Origin: Acidobacteriota bacterium
GTDB lineage: Bacteria > Acidobacteriota > Holophagae > Thermotomaculales > Thermotomaculaceae
DNA length: 5,155 nt
Direction: 5' to 3'
Assembly (NCBI GenBank): GCA_003650445.1
Contig: QMQE01000173.1
Span: 1 to 5,155 of the forward strand
Shown here: positions 1 through 5,155 of the stretch, piece after piece
How the letters are laid out: each line of letters starts with the position of its first letter
How positions within the stretch are numbered: the stretch's first letter is position 1
Made by a program: the position numbers and the translations under genes
Notes under the pieces: generated by a model
The model's database searches: none
The model's input: the letters and a program-made list of their open reading frames with translations, nothing else
What the model was told of the DNA's origin: nothing

Positions 1-3
1 AAC

Positions 4-38
4 GGGAATTGGCTATTCCCCGCCAACCTGAACCTCAG
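4..38. repeat. Small hairpin followed by CAACCT-type repeat, cut near the window edge
   Basis: GGGAAT at 4-9 and ATTCCC at 15-20 form a perfect 6-bp stem with a 5-base loop. It is followed at 24-38 by CAACCTGAACCTCAG. The same order (ATTCCC, then CAACCTCAGCCTCAACC) is seen in the right half of the larger inverted repeat at 1003-1084, so this may be a diverged or partial copy of that element. The similarity is short and low in complexity, so the relationship is only suggestive. Confidence 0.3.
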
Positions 39-54
39 TTCCGTCTTTTCTGAA

Positions 55-137
55 CTTTGTGTCTTTGTTACTTTGGGTTAAACTCTCTTCTTTCCTTCCT
101 CTTCCCTCTCTGCGTACTCGGCGACCTCTGCGGTGAG
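55..137. repeat. Short-period intergenic repeat (CTTTG/CTCTG units)
   Basis: Two blocks of related short units lie in tandem, separated by a pyrimidine-rich stretch. Block one is CTTTGTGT, CTTTGTTA, CTTTGGGTTAA (55-81, period 8). Block two is CTCTGCGTA, CTCGGCGAC, CTCTGCGGTGAG (108-137, period 9). Each block has three units and ends in GGTTAA or GGTGAG. Read on the other strand the second block is CTCACCGCAGAGGTCGCCGA and so on, a pattern I recognise as a recurrent intergenic repeat type in environmental bacterial genomes; this recognition is from memory. An open frame runs through it on the minus strand but looks repeat-derived. Confidence 0.55.
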
Positions 138-170
138 TCTCTTCTATTCCCATCTTGATTTTCATGATTT

Positions 171-212
171 TATATACCTTCTGAAATTGTCAGAGATATA
201 CCTTCAGAATTG
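171..212. repeat. Pair of imperfect direct repeats downstream of lepB
   Basis: ATATACCTTC occurs at 172-181 and again at 196-205, each followed by a similar tail (TGAAATTG and AGAATTG). The copies are offset by 24 bases. Between them TCTGA (180-184) and TCAGA (190-194) can pair around a 5-base loop. This lies about 45 bases beyond the lepB stop on the minus strand, but the stem is short and no T-tract follows, so I do not call a terminator. Confidence 0.4.
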
Positions 213-254
213 CCCCGTAAGCATCTAACTGTCAGACTGCTGTGAGAAATACGG

Positions 255-944
255 TCAACGAACGACGAGAAAAAACCGGTTCCACCTCGTTTTACTTCCG
301 AAAGTGACAATTTTTTTAGCAATATCCGAAACAAAATGGAAAAGCCCCGTCTTCTTGTATTCTCCCGGCGCATCCGGATAAGACCACCAGATCACACAAG
401 CCCTGCCCCGAATATATTCTCTTGGCACAAACCCCCAGAAACGGCTGTCATCACTGTTATCCCGATTGTCTCCCATGGCAAAATAACAGCCCTTCGGCAC
501 AATTACCGGGCCGAAATTGTCTCTCTTTTTCAACATGCCATCTCGGTACACCGTAAACGGGTCTTTGTGAACTTTATAGGGTTCTCTCAGCGCCTTCCCA
601 TTCACGTATACCTGCTTATCAATGACCTCAATGGTATCACCGGGCAGGCCGATTGCCCGTTTAATAAAATCTACTTCAGTGTTTTTGGGAAAACGAAATA
701 CAATCACATCTCCCCGTTTTACATCCCTTTGGGGAAAGATTTCTCTCTCCCACGGAAAAGAAACCGGTCCGAACATAAATTTGTTTACGGCGAGATGATC
801 CCCAATCAGAAGAGAATCTTCCATTGACGATGTCGGAATTTTAAATTGTTGAAAAACAAAAGTCTTCGCAAATGTCAGCGCCAGAAGCCCAATGAGAAAC
901 GTCTCAAAATAATCCCGGAAAATACTTTTCTTGAACGGTTGCAT
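255..944 (-). CDS. lepB: Signal peptidase I
   Basis: Membrane-bound serine protease that cleaves signal peptides from exported preproteins on the outer face of the cytoplasmic membrane. The 229-residue protein has one N-terminal membrane segment (about residues 12-31) and then the periplasmic S26 peptidase domain. IPTSSMEDSL (36-45) holds the catalytic Ser40; the family's usual SMxPTL is SMEDSL here. FIKRAIGLPGD (94-103) holds the general base Lys95. GDNRDNSDDSRFWGFVP (158-174) is the conserved GDNxxNSxDSR box. Length is normal for a single-span type I enzyme. The ATG at 944 is preceded by a purine-rich leader with GAGGA about 11 bases upstream, a somewhat long spacing. It lies 158 bases downstream of galU on the same strand, with its own candidate promoter in that gap. 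Pilin-type prepeptides are normally cut by PilD, not by this enzyme, so no direct role in the neighbouring pilus genes is implied. Confidence 0.96.
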   Translation of the reverse strand: MQPFKKSIFRDYFETFLIGLLALTFAKTFVFQQFKIPTSSMEDSLLIGDHLAVNKFMFGPVSFPWEREIFPQRDVKRGDVIVFRFPKNTEVDFIKRAIGLPGDTIEVIDKQVYVNGKALREPYKVHKDPFTVYRDGMLKKRDNFGPVIVPKGCYFAMGDNRDNSDDSRFWGFVPREYIRGRACVIWWSYPDAPGEYKKTGLFHFVSDIAKKIVTFGSKTRWNRFFLVVR

Positions 945-981
945 TTATTCTTTCTTCCTCACTTTCTTTCAAACCACGTTT

Positions 982-992
982 ATTCTACCAGA
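982..992 (-). promoter_or_regulatory. Candidate extended -10 promoter for lepB
   Basis: The minus strand reads TCTGGTAGAAT here: a TGn extension followed by TAGAAT (5 of 6 matches to TATAAT). It differs by one base from TCTGGTACAAT in front of the STAS gene. Transcription would start near 975, giving a leader of about 30 bases to the lepB ATG. No good -35 box is visible at 17 bases, which extended -10 promoters can tolerate. Predicted from sequence only. Confidence 0.4.
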
Positions 993-1002
993 GAACAACT
1001 TT

Positions 1003-1084
1003 AGTTTGAGTTTAAGTTTGAGTTTGGATAGGGAAAGGGAACAGACGCTCATTCCCTATCTTTACTCAACCTCAGCCTCAACCT
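1003..1084. repeat. 82-base imperfect inverted repeat between galU and lepB
   Basis: The core is a perfect 9-bp stem, GATAGGGAA (1027-1035) with TTCCCTATC (1052-1060), around a 16-base loop. It is flanked by arms made of short tandem units: TTTGAG/TTTAAG on the left (1003-1026) and CTCAACC/CTCAGCC on the right (1064-1084). The arms also pair, with regularly spaced mismatches, to about 1003/1084. No T-tract follows the stem in the lepB direction, so it does not look like a simple intrinsic terminator. It sits upstream of the candidate lepB promoter. It could be a palindromic intergenic element or a processing or stabilising structure in a galU-lepB transcript. Confidence 0.6.
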
Positions 1085-1102
1085 TGTCCCTACTTGCCTT
1101 CT

Positions 1103-1957
1103 TTACAGCTTCAGGTTTTTCAGATAAGCGGTGAATGGTTCCCGGAATTCTTCCCGCTCCAGAGCAAGTTCCACGGTGGCACGGAGATAATCCAACTTAT
1201 TCCCTGCATCATACCGCTTCCCCTTAAACAACAATCCGAAGATGTCACGATATTGACGAAGCGCATTGGTTAACTGAATCTCTCCCGTTTTGTCAACATT
1301 GGTATCTTCAATGTATTGGAAAATTTCATACGAAAGGATATATCTGCCGATTATAGCCAGATCAGACGGTGCATCTGCCGGTTCCGGCTTTTCCACCAGC
1401 CCGCTGAGCTTCAATACGGTCTCTGACACATATTCTCCCGCTACAACTCCATACTTAGACACATCATCACCCGGAACTTGTTGAAGGGCCAGTACCGGAG
1501 CCTGTTTTTCGTTGTGTACCTTTATCATCTGTTTCAATGCGGGAACTTCAGCATCAATGATGTCGTCCCCGAGAAGCACAGCAAAACTTTCATCTTTCCC
1601 AATGAGGTGCCGGGAACAGAGAACAGCATGCCCCAATCCTTTTGGTTCATTCTGACGGACAAATGAAAAACTGGCACGGGAAACCAGTTTCCGAATACCT
1701 TCCAGTTCATCCAGTTTATTTTTTTCTTTTAGGTGGGTCTCCAGTTCCGGATGGTAGTCAAAGTGGTTGGCTATGGCTGATTTATTCCGACCGGTTATGA
1801 AAACAATGTGCTCAATCCCGGAATCCACCGCCTCTTCCACAATATATTGAATTGTGGGCTTGTCTATGATGGGAATCATTTCCTTGGGAATCGCTTTTGT
1901 GGCAGGGAGGAACCGGGTCCCGAGACCCGCAACGGGAATAACCGCAGTCCGTATCAT
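1103..1957 (-). CDS. galU: UTP-glucose-1-phosphate uridylyltransferase
   Basis: Cytoplasmic enzyme that joins UTP and glucose-1-phosphate into UDP-glucose, releasing pyrophosphate; UDP-glucose feeds lipopolysaccharide, exopolysaccharide and glycan synthesis. The 284-residue product is a single Rossmann-like nucleotidyltransferase domain of normal length for bacterial GalU. GLGTRFLPATKAIPKEM (11-27) is the nucleotide-binding loop; LLGDD (128-132) is the metal-binding region; VEKP (188-191), GRYILS (204-209) and GEIQLTNAL (225-233) are family motifs, and KRYDAGNKLDYL (248-259) is the usual C-terminal motif. I chose the ATG at 1957, which overlaps the STAS stop as ATGA and gives the typical MIRTAVIPVAG N-terminus. 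A GTG at 1966 would add three residues (MGG). The overlap indicates translational coupling with the STAS gene. GalF and RfbA/RmlA are related, but the motifs and length fit GalU best. Confidence 0.95.
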   Translation of the reverse strand: MIRTAVIPVAGLGTRFLPATKAIPKEMIPIIDKPTIQYIVEEAVDSGIEHIVFITGRNKSAIANHFDYHPELETHLKEKNKLDELEGIRKLVSRASFSFVRQNEPKGLGHAVLCSRHLIGKDESFAVLLGDDIIDAEVPALKQMIKVHNEKQAPVLALQQVPGDDVSKYGVVAGEYVSETVLKLSGLVEKPEPADAPSDLAIIGRYILSYEIFQYIEDTNVDKTGEIQLTNALRQYRDIFGLLFKGKRYDAGNKLDYLRATVELALEREEFREPFTAYLKNLKL

Positions 1958-2295
1958 TCCCCCCACACCTGCCCGGCTTTACTACTGACGTTAAAGAAAG
2001 TGTAGAGATTCGTGATCCTGAAAATACTCTCAATATTTTTGTGCAGATTCACAAATGCCAGTTTCTTACCGATCGCATTGGCTTTCTTGTGTGCTCCGAC
2101 AAGCATACCCAGTCCGACAGATGTAATAAAATCGCACTTTGCCAGATCAATGATTACAAAACGCAGATCGACATCATCCAGGCTTTCCCTGATTTTTTCC
2201 CGAAGTGCTTCGGTACCGTTGGTGTCAATTTTTCCATCGACACTGATAATGACGCCTTTTTTCTCCGGATTCTCTTTCTTTTCAAGGTTTATCAT
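1954..2295 (-). CDS. STAS-domain protein, anti-sigma-factor antagonist family
   Basis: A 113-residue single STAS domain of the SpoIIAA/RsbV type, a cytosolic switch that usually binds an anti-sigma kinase and is turned off by serine phosphorylation. The region DLAKCDFITSVGLGMLVG (50-67) matches the family's conserved loop. Ser59 aligns with the phosphorylated Ser58 of SpoIIAA, with Thr58 where SpoIIAA has Asp, so the switch residue is kept. The ATG at 2295 is supported by AAGGAG 6 bases upstream. A longer frame reaches 2469, but it would run into pilB antisense and lacks a ribosome binding site. It is the first gene of the leftward set and overlaps galU by 4 bases. No partner anti-sigma kinase or sigma factor gene is in the window, so its target is unknown; pathways other than sigma control (polysaccharide or biofilm switches) also use such proteins. 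Confidence 0.88.
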   Translation of the reverse strand: MINLEKKENPEKKGVIISVDGKIDTNGTEALREKIRESLDDVDLRFVIIDLAKCDFITSVGLGMLVGAHKKANAIGKKLAFVNLHKNIESIFRITNLYTFFNVSSKAGQVWGE

Positions 2296-2301
2296 TGCCT
2301 T

Positions 2302-2307
2302 CTCCTT
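2302..2307 (-). promoter_or_regulatory. Ribosome binding site that sets the STAS gene start
   Basis: The minus strand reads AAGGAG, then 6 bases (AAGGCA), then ATG at 2295. This strong Shine-Dalgarno match rules against the upstream in-frame ATG at 2310, which would overlap the site itself, and against still longer starts. Confidence 0.8.
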
Positions 2308-2325
2308 CATCAACAACACAATAGA

Positions 2326-2354
2326 TTGACTTGAGCCCTTGGTTCGGTTAAGAT
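2326..2354 (+). promoter_or_regulatory. Candidate sigma70-type promoter for pilB-pilC
   Basis: TTGACT (2326-2331, 5 of 6 to TTGACA), a 17-base spacer and TAAGAT (2349-2354, 4 of 6 to TATAAT). Transcription would start near 2361, leaving a leader of about 29 bases before the pilB ATG. The -10 box overlaps the opposing -10 box of the STAS promoter by two bases. Predicted only. Confidence 0.5.
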
Positions 2355-2381
2355 TGTACCAGATTAAAAAAATCATGCAAA
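2353..2381 (-). promoter_or_regulatory. Candidate promoter for the STAS-galU genes
   Basis: On the minus strand TTTGCA (2381-2376, 4 of 6 to TTGACA), a 17-base spacer and TACAAT (2358-2353, 5 of 6 to TATAAT), with TGG directly before the -10 giving an extended -10. Transcription would start near 2346, about 50 bases ahead of the STAS ATG, and would read back through the pilB promoter's -35 region. Predicted only. Confidence 0.5.
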
Positions 2382-2386
2382 GAGGG
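2382..2386 (+). promoter_or_regulatory. Ribosome binding site of pilB, with short spacing
   Basis: GAGGG is the only Shine-Dalgarno-like sequence near the start and lies 3 bases before the ATG at 2390, closer than usual. The in-frame ATG at 2375 and TTG at 2339 have no such site, and the conserved RLGEMLVEAG motif begins only 8 residues after the chosen start, so 2390 remains the best choice. Confidence 0.5.
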
Positions 2387-2389
2387 AAT

Positions 2390-4048
2390 ATGGCAAAAGC
2401 AAAACAGCGAAAACGGCTCGGGGAAATGTTGGTGGAAGCCGGGCTTGTAACAAAGGAACAGATCAACAAAGCGCTTGAATATTCCAGAAAACACGGGGTA
2501 CGCCTGGGAAAAGCTCTGGTTCGAATGAATATTGTAGAAGAAGAAGATATTATTAAGACAATCAGTGAGCAGTTAAATATCCCCTATGTGGATGTCGGGA
2601 ATATCCTGTTTGACCCTGAAATTGTCGTCCTTATCCCCGAGGCGTTCGCCCGAAAAAACAAGGTAATTCCCTTATTTCTTGTGGATGACACCCTTACTGT
2701 GGCGATTTCAGACCCCTTAAATGTTTATATCATTGATGACCTTGCCAACATAGTGGGCAAAAAAATAAACGTGGTTATCAGCACGGAAAGCGACATAGAA
2801 ACCGCCCTGAAAAATTTTTATGCCAATGAAGGCACCATTTCCGAAGCATTCGCCATTGAGGGACTTGAGTCCCGGGAAACAGGAGCAAACGAAAAACCGG
2901 TTATCAAGTTGGTCAACAATATCCTGATTTCCGCAGTCAAGGAAGAAGCCAGCGACATACACTTAGAACCGGGCAAAACCAAACTCCGGGTACGATTTCG
3001 GGTTGACGGTGTACTTCACACCCACAAAATCAAGATTCCCACCTACCTGAACGCGGCCATTATATCCAGAATCAAAATCATGGGGGACCTGGATATTGCA
3101 GAAAAGAGATCGCCTCAGGATGGGCGTTTTCCTCTGGATATTTCCGGCAAAAAACTGGACGTCCGTGTTTCTACCCTTCCCACCATATTCGGAGAAAAAA
3201 TTGTGCTCCGCCTTCTCGATAAATCCAATATCCTTGTCGGACTGGATTCTCTCGGGATAGATGAAACAGATTTCGAGATTGTTCTGGACGCCCTGAAAAC
3301 CGTAAATGGCATACTGCTGGTCACCGGCCCGACGGGAAGCGGAAAGACCACTACTTTATATGCCGCGCTTCAAATGCTCAATTCTGAAGATAAAAACATC
3401 ATCACTGTTGAAGATCCGGTGGAATACCAGTTGAAACATGTGAACCAGGTACAGGTCAATCCCCAGGCCGGCATCACCTTTGCTTCCGGGCTCCGTTCCA
3501 TACTCCGTCAGGACCCGGACATCATCATGGTCGGAGAAATCCGTGATGCTGAGACAGCTGAGATTGCTGTACAAGCCGCCCTGACCGGCCATCTGGTCTT
3601 GTCTACCCTCCATACAAATAATGCCGTGTCCACTATTTCCCGGCTCATTGACATGAAAGTTGAACCTTTTCTCCTGGCATCTTCCATACGGGCTATCATC
3701 GCCCAGCGCCTCGTCAGAAAACTCTGCCCCCATTGTATTGAGGCCTACCCGGCGGCTGAAGCGGAACGGGCTGTGCTGGGCGATCAAACTTCGGGAGAAA
3801 TTACCCTCTACCACGGAAAAGGATGCAATTTCTGCAACAAAACAGGATACAAGGGCCGAACCGGGCTTTACGAAATCCTGCGGCCGGATCGTAAAATCCG
3901 CAACCTCGTCATGAACCGGCGCCCGATGGATGAACTGGAAGATGCGGCTCTCGCTTCCGGTTTTACTCCCATGCGAAAACAGGGGATCCGGAAAGTACTC
4001 AAAGGCATAACCTCCCTTGAAGAAGTCCTCCGGGTAACCCGGGATTAA
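2390..4048 (+). CDS. pilB: Type IV pilus assembly ATPase (GspE/PilB family) with MshEN domain
   Basis: Cytoplasmic hexameric ATPase that powers pilin polymerisation (or pseudopilus assembly) by acting on PilC. The 552-residue protein has an N-terminal MshEN/T2SSE_N domain (about 5-150), a linker, then N2 and RecA-like ATPase domains (about 165-550). Visible motifs: Walker A GPTGSGKT (313-320); Asp box ITVEDPVEY (338-346); Walker B region DPDIIMVGEIRD (375-386); His box TGHLVLSTLHTN (399-410); and a zinc tetracysteine, Cys446/Cys449 and Cys479/Cys482. The N-terminus shows the two 24-residue motifs (9-32 and 38-61, 5-residue spacer) known to bind c-di-GMP in MshE-type ATPases. Length is normal for PilB. 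pilC follows after 20 bases. GspE of a type II secretion system is the main alternative; the PilC partner and full MshEN plus zinc motif fit PilB better. The retraction ATPase PilT lacks this N-terminal domain and is excluded. Confidence 0.93.
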   Translation: MAKAKQRKRLGEMLVEAGLVTKEQINKALEYSRKHGVRLGKALVRMNIVEEEDIIKTISEQLNIPYVDVGNILFDPEIVVLIPEAFARKNKVIPLFLVDDTLTVAISDPLNVYIIDDLANIVGKKINVVISTESDIETALKNFYANEGTISEAFAIEGLESRETGANEKPVIKLVNNILISAVKEEASDIHLEPGKTKLRVRFRVDGVLHTHKIKIPTYLNAAIISRIKIMGDLDIAEKRSPQDGRFPLDISGKKLDVRVSTLPTIFGEKIVLRLLDKSNILVGLDSLGIDETDFEIVLDALKTVNGILLVTGPTGSGKTTTLYAALQMLNSEDKNIITVEDPVEYQLKHVNQVQVNPQAGITFASGLRSILRQDPDIIMVGEIRDAETAEIAVQAALTGHLVLSTLHTNNAVSTISRLIDMKVEPFLLASSIRAIIAQRLVRKLCPHCIEAYPAAEAERAVLGDQTSGEITLYHGKGCNFCNKTGYKGRTGLYEILRPDRKIRNLVMNRRPMDELEDAALASGFTPMRKQGIRKVLKGITSLEEVLRVTRD

Positions 4049-4068
4049 GAAAAAAGAGGAAACAGAAA

Positions 4069-5155
4069 ATGGGGAAATACGCATACAGAGCCCGGGACGG
4101 ACAGGGACACCTGATTGAAGAAGTGCTGGATGCATCATCCCGCCTTGAAGCTGAAGATAAACTGCGCCATCTCCATTACATTCCCATCGAAATAAAAGAG
4201 CTAAAAGAAAAGAAGAAAAAAATCCCTTTTCTGAAGAAAAAAGTCAAACTCACCGATATGGCGTTGATGTTCCGTCAAATGGCGACGATGGTAAACGCGG
4301 GGCTTCCCATCGTCGCCACCCTTACTATCGTCGCGAAACAAACAGCCAATCCCCGCCTTGAAGAAGCTCTGAATCATGTCCGCTACCGGGTTGAGGCCGG
4401 TGCATCCCTGTCTGAATCGCTTGCCGATTTTCCCGACATCTTCACCCGACTCCACATCCATATGATTAAAGTGGCGGAAGAAGCCGGCCTTCTCGGCACC
4501 ATTCTGGACAGACTGGCTCTCATCGTCGAACACGAGCAGGACACGAAAGACAGAGTAAAAAGTGCCACCCGTTACCCGAAAATTGTGGTTTTCGGGCTGG
4601 GTGTTGCCTTTATTATCCTGATGAGCTTTGTTGTCCCCCGTTTCGCAGGGATGTATTCAAGGTTTAAGGTTGCTCTCCCGCTACCTACCCGAATCATGGT
4701 CTGGATGAACAATGCGTTTCAGCACTATTGGTGGGCCCTTATCATTGCCGCAGTTCTTGCTTTCCTCGGTGCCCGTTACATTCTTTCAACCCGGGAAGGA
4801 CGGCGCAGGTGGGACACCTTCAAACTGCGCGCCTATATTTTTGGCCCCCTGATGTTGAAAATCTCCATGTCCCGGTTCAGCCGTATCCTCGCCATGATGA
4901 TTCGTTCCGGGGTTCCCATCGTCCAGGCACTTCAAAACGTCGGCGCCACCATGGAGAATGTAATTCTGGAAGGTACAATCAAACTCATTGAAGAAGCCAT
5001 TATCGAAGGGAAATCCCTTGCCGAACCCATGGCTGGCAGCCGATATTTCCCAGACATGGTGGTCCAGATGGTCTCAGTGGGAGAACAGACCGGCCAGCTG
5101 GATGAACTCCTTGAAAAATCCGCCGACTATTATGACCGGGAAGTGGATTATACCA
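4069..5155 (+). CDS. pilC: Type IV pilus inner-membrane platform protein, 3' end cut by window
   Basis: Polytopic inner-membrane protein of the GspF/PilC family that links the PilB motor to the growing pilus. The frame stays open to the window end and gives 362 residues; the family is about 400, so about 40 residues including the last membrane helix are probably missing. A short cytosolic N-terminal segment (1-60, ending in a lysine-rich stretch) precedes the first T2SSF domain (about 65-190, with AEEAGLLG at 136-143), membrane helices near 171-190 and 222-240, and the second T2SSF domain (from about 268, with VGEQTGQLDELLEKSADYY at 337-355). The two domains share the family's G-E-x-(T/A)-G-x-L repeat. 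The ATG at 4069 has GAGGA (4056-4060) 8 bases upstream. It lies 20 bases after pilB, so the two are almost certainly co-transcribed. GspF is the alternative name if this is a type II secretion system. Confidence 0.93.
   Translation, partial: MGKYAYRARDGQGHLIEEVLDASSRLEAEDKLRHLHYIPIEIKELKEKKKKIPFLKKKVKLTDMALMFRQMATMVNAGLPIVATLTIVAKQTANPRLEEALNHVRYRVEAGASLSESLADFPDIFTRLHIHMIKVAEEAGLLGTILDRLALIVEHEQDTKDRVKSATRYPKIVVFGLGVAFIILMSFVVPRFAGMYSRFKVALPLPTRIMVWMNNAFQHYWWALIIAAVLAFLGARYILSTREGRRRWDTFKLRAYIFGPLMLKISMSRFSRILAMMIRSGVPIVQALQNVGATMENVILEGTIKLIEEAIIEGKSLAEPMAGSRYFPDMVVQMVSVGEQTGQLDELLEKSADYYDREVDYT

Noticed and set aside
13..165. Minus-strand open frame of 50 codons with ATG at 165 and TAG at 13-15
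   Set aside because: It is read through the short-period repeat, is dominated by Arg/Glu/Gly from the CGCAGAG units, and has no clear ribosome binding site; it looks like a repeat-derived frame.
215..254. Terminator hairpin of lepB (CCGTA at 215-219 with TACGG at 250-254)
   Set aside because: Only 5 bp with a 30-base loop and no T-tract; likely chance.
170..373. Minus-strand 67-codon frame overlapping the end of lepB
   Set aside because: It overlaps lepB in another frame on the same strand and has no recognisable domain.
336..827. Plus-strand 163-codon frame opposite lepB
   Set aside because: Antisense shadow of a strongly conserved signal peptidase gene with no family signature of its own.
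1027..1060. Intrinsic terminator of galU
   Set aside because: The 9-bp stem is good but has a long loop and no T-tract on the 3' side in the minus direction; termination is not supported by sequence alone.
2296..2469. N-terminal extension of the STAS protein by 58 residues
   Set aside because: It would overlap pilB on the opposite strand and the promoter region, lacks a ribosome binding site and has no STAS homology; AAGGAG at 2302-2307 fixes the start at 2295.
3356..4138. Minus-strand 260-codon frame opposite pilB and the pilC start
   Set aside because: It lies antisense to the conserved ATPase motifs and its translation shows no domain; an antisense shadow.
1..5155. CRISPR array, tRNA or rRNA gene, insertion sequence or prophage
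   Set aside because: No regular repeat-spacer pattern, no tRNA-like or rRNA-like segment, and no transposase or phage gene was seen.

Overview
The window looks like ordinary chromosomal DNA of a Gram-negative-type bacterium with type IV pilus or related secretion machinery. Base composition is moderate and looks even across the genes. No gene here fixes the phylum. The intergenic repeat families resemble those I associate with environmental, often uncultured lineages, but that impression is weak and I make no taxonomic assignment.

The layout is two divergent gene sets around a 94-base control region (2296-2389). Leftward (minus strand) run a STAS-domain anti-sigma-factor antagonist-like protein (1954-2295), galU for UTP-glucose-1-phosphate uridylyltransferase (1103-1957, overlapping the STAS stop as ATGA), and, after a 158-base gap, lepB for signal peptidase I (255-944). 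Rightward run pilB, the pilus assembly ATPase with a likely c-di-GMP-binding MshEN N-terminus (2390-4048), and pilC, the inner-membrane platform protein (from 4069, cut by the window end). PilB and PilC work together: the hexameric ATPase docks on PilC and drives pilin polymerisation. The left-hand genes serve regulation, sugar-nucleotide supply for envelope polysaccharide, and protein export. A common theme of cell envelope and surface is plausible but inferred.

The control region contains two sigma70-like promoters whose -10 elements overlap while pointing in opposite directions, so the divergent transcripts would overlap at their 5' ends and compete for RNA polymerase. The lepB leader carries a second copy of the extended -10 sequence used in front of the STAS gene, so lepB may also be transcribed on its own.

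Non-coding interest lies in the repeats: an 82-base imperfect inverted repeat between galU and lepB, a possible related fragment at the left edge, a short-period CTTTG/CTCTG repeat at 55-137 and a small direct repeat at 171-212. Positions 1-254 contain no convincing gene. I did not find a novel defence, mobile or biosynthetic system.
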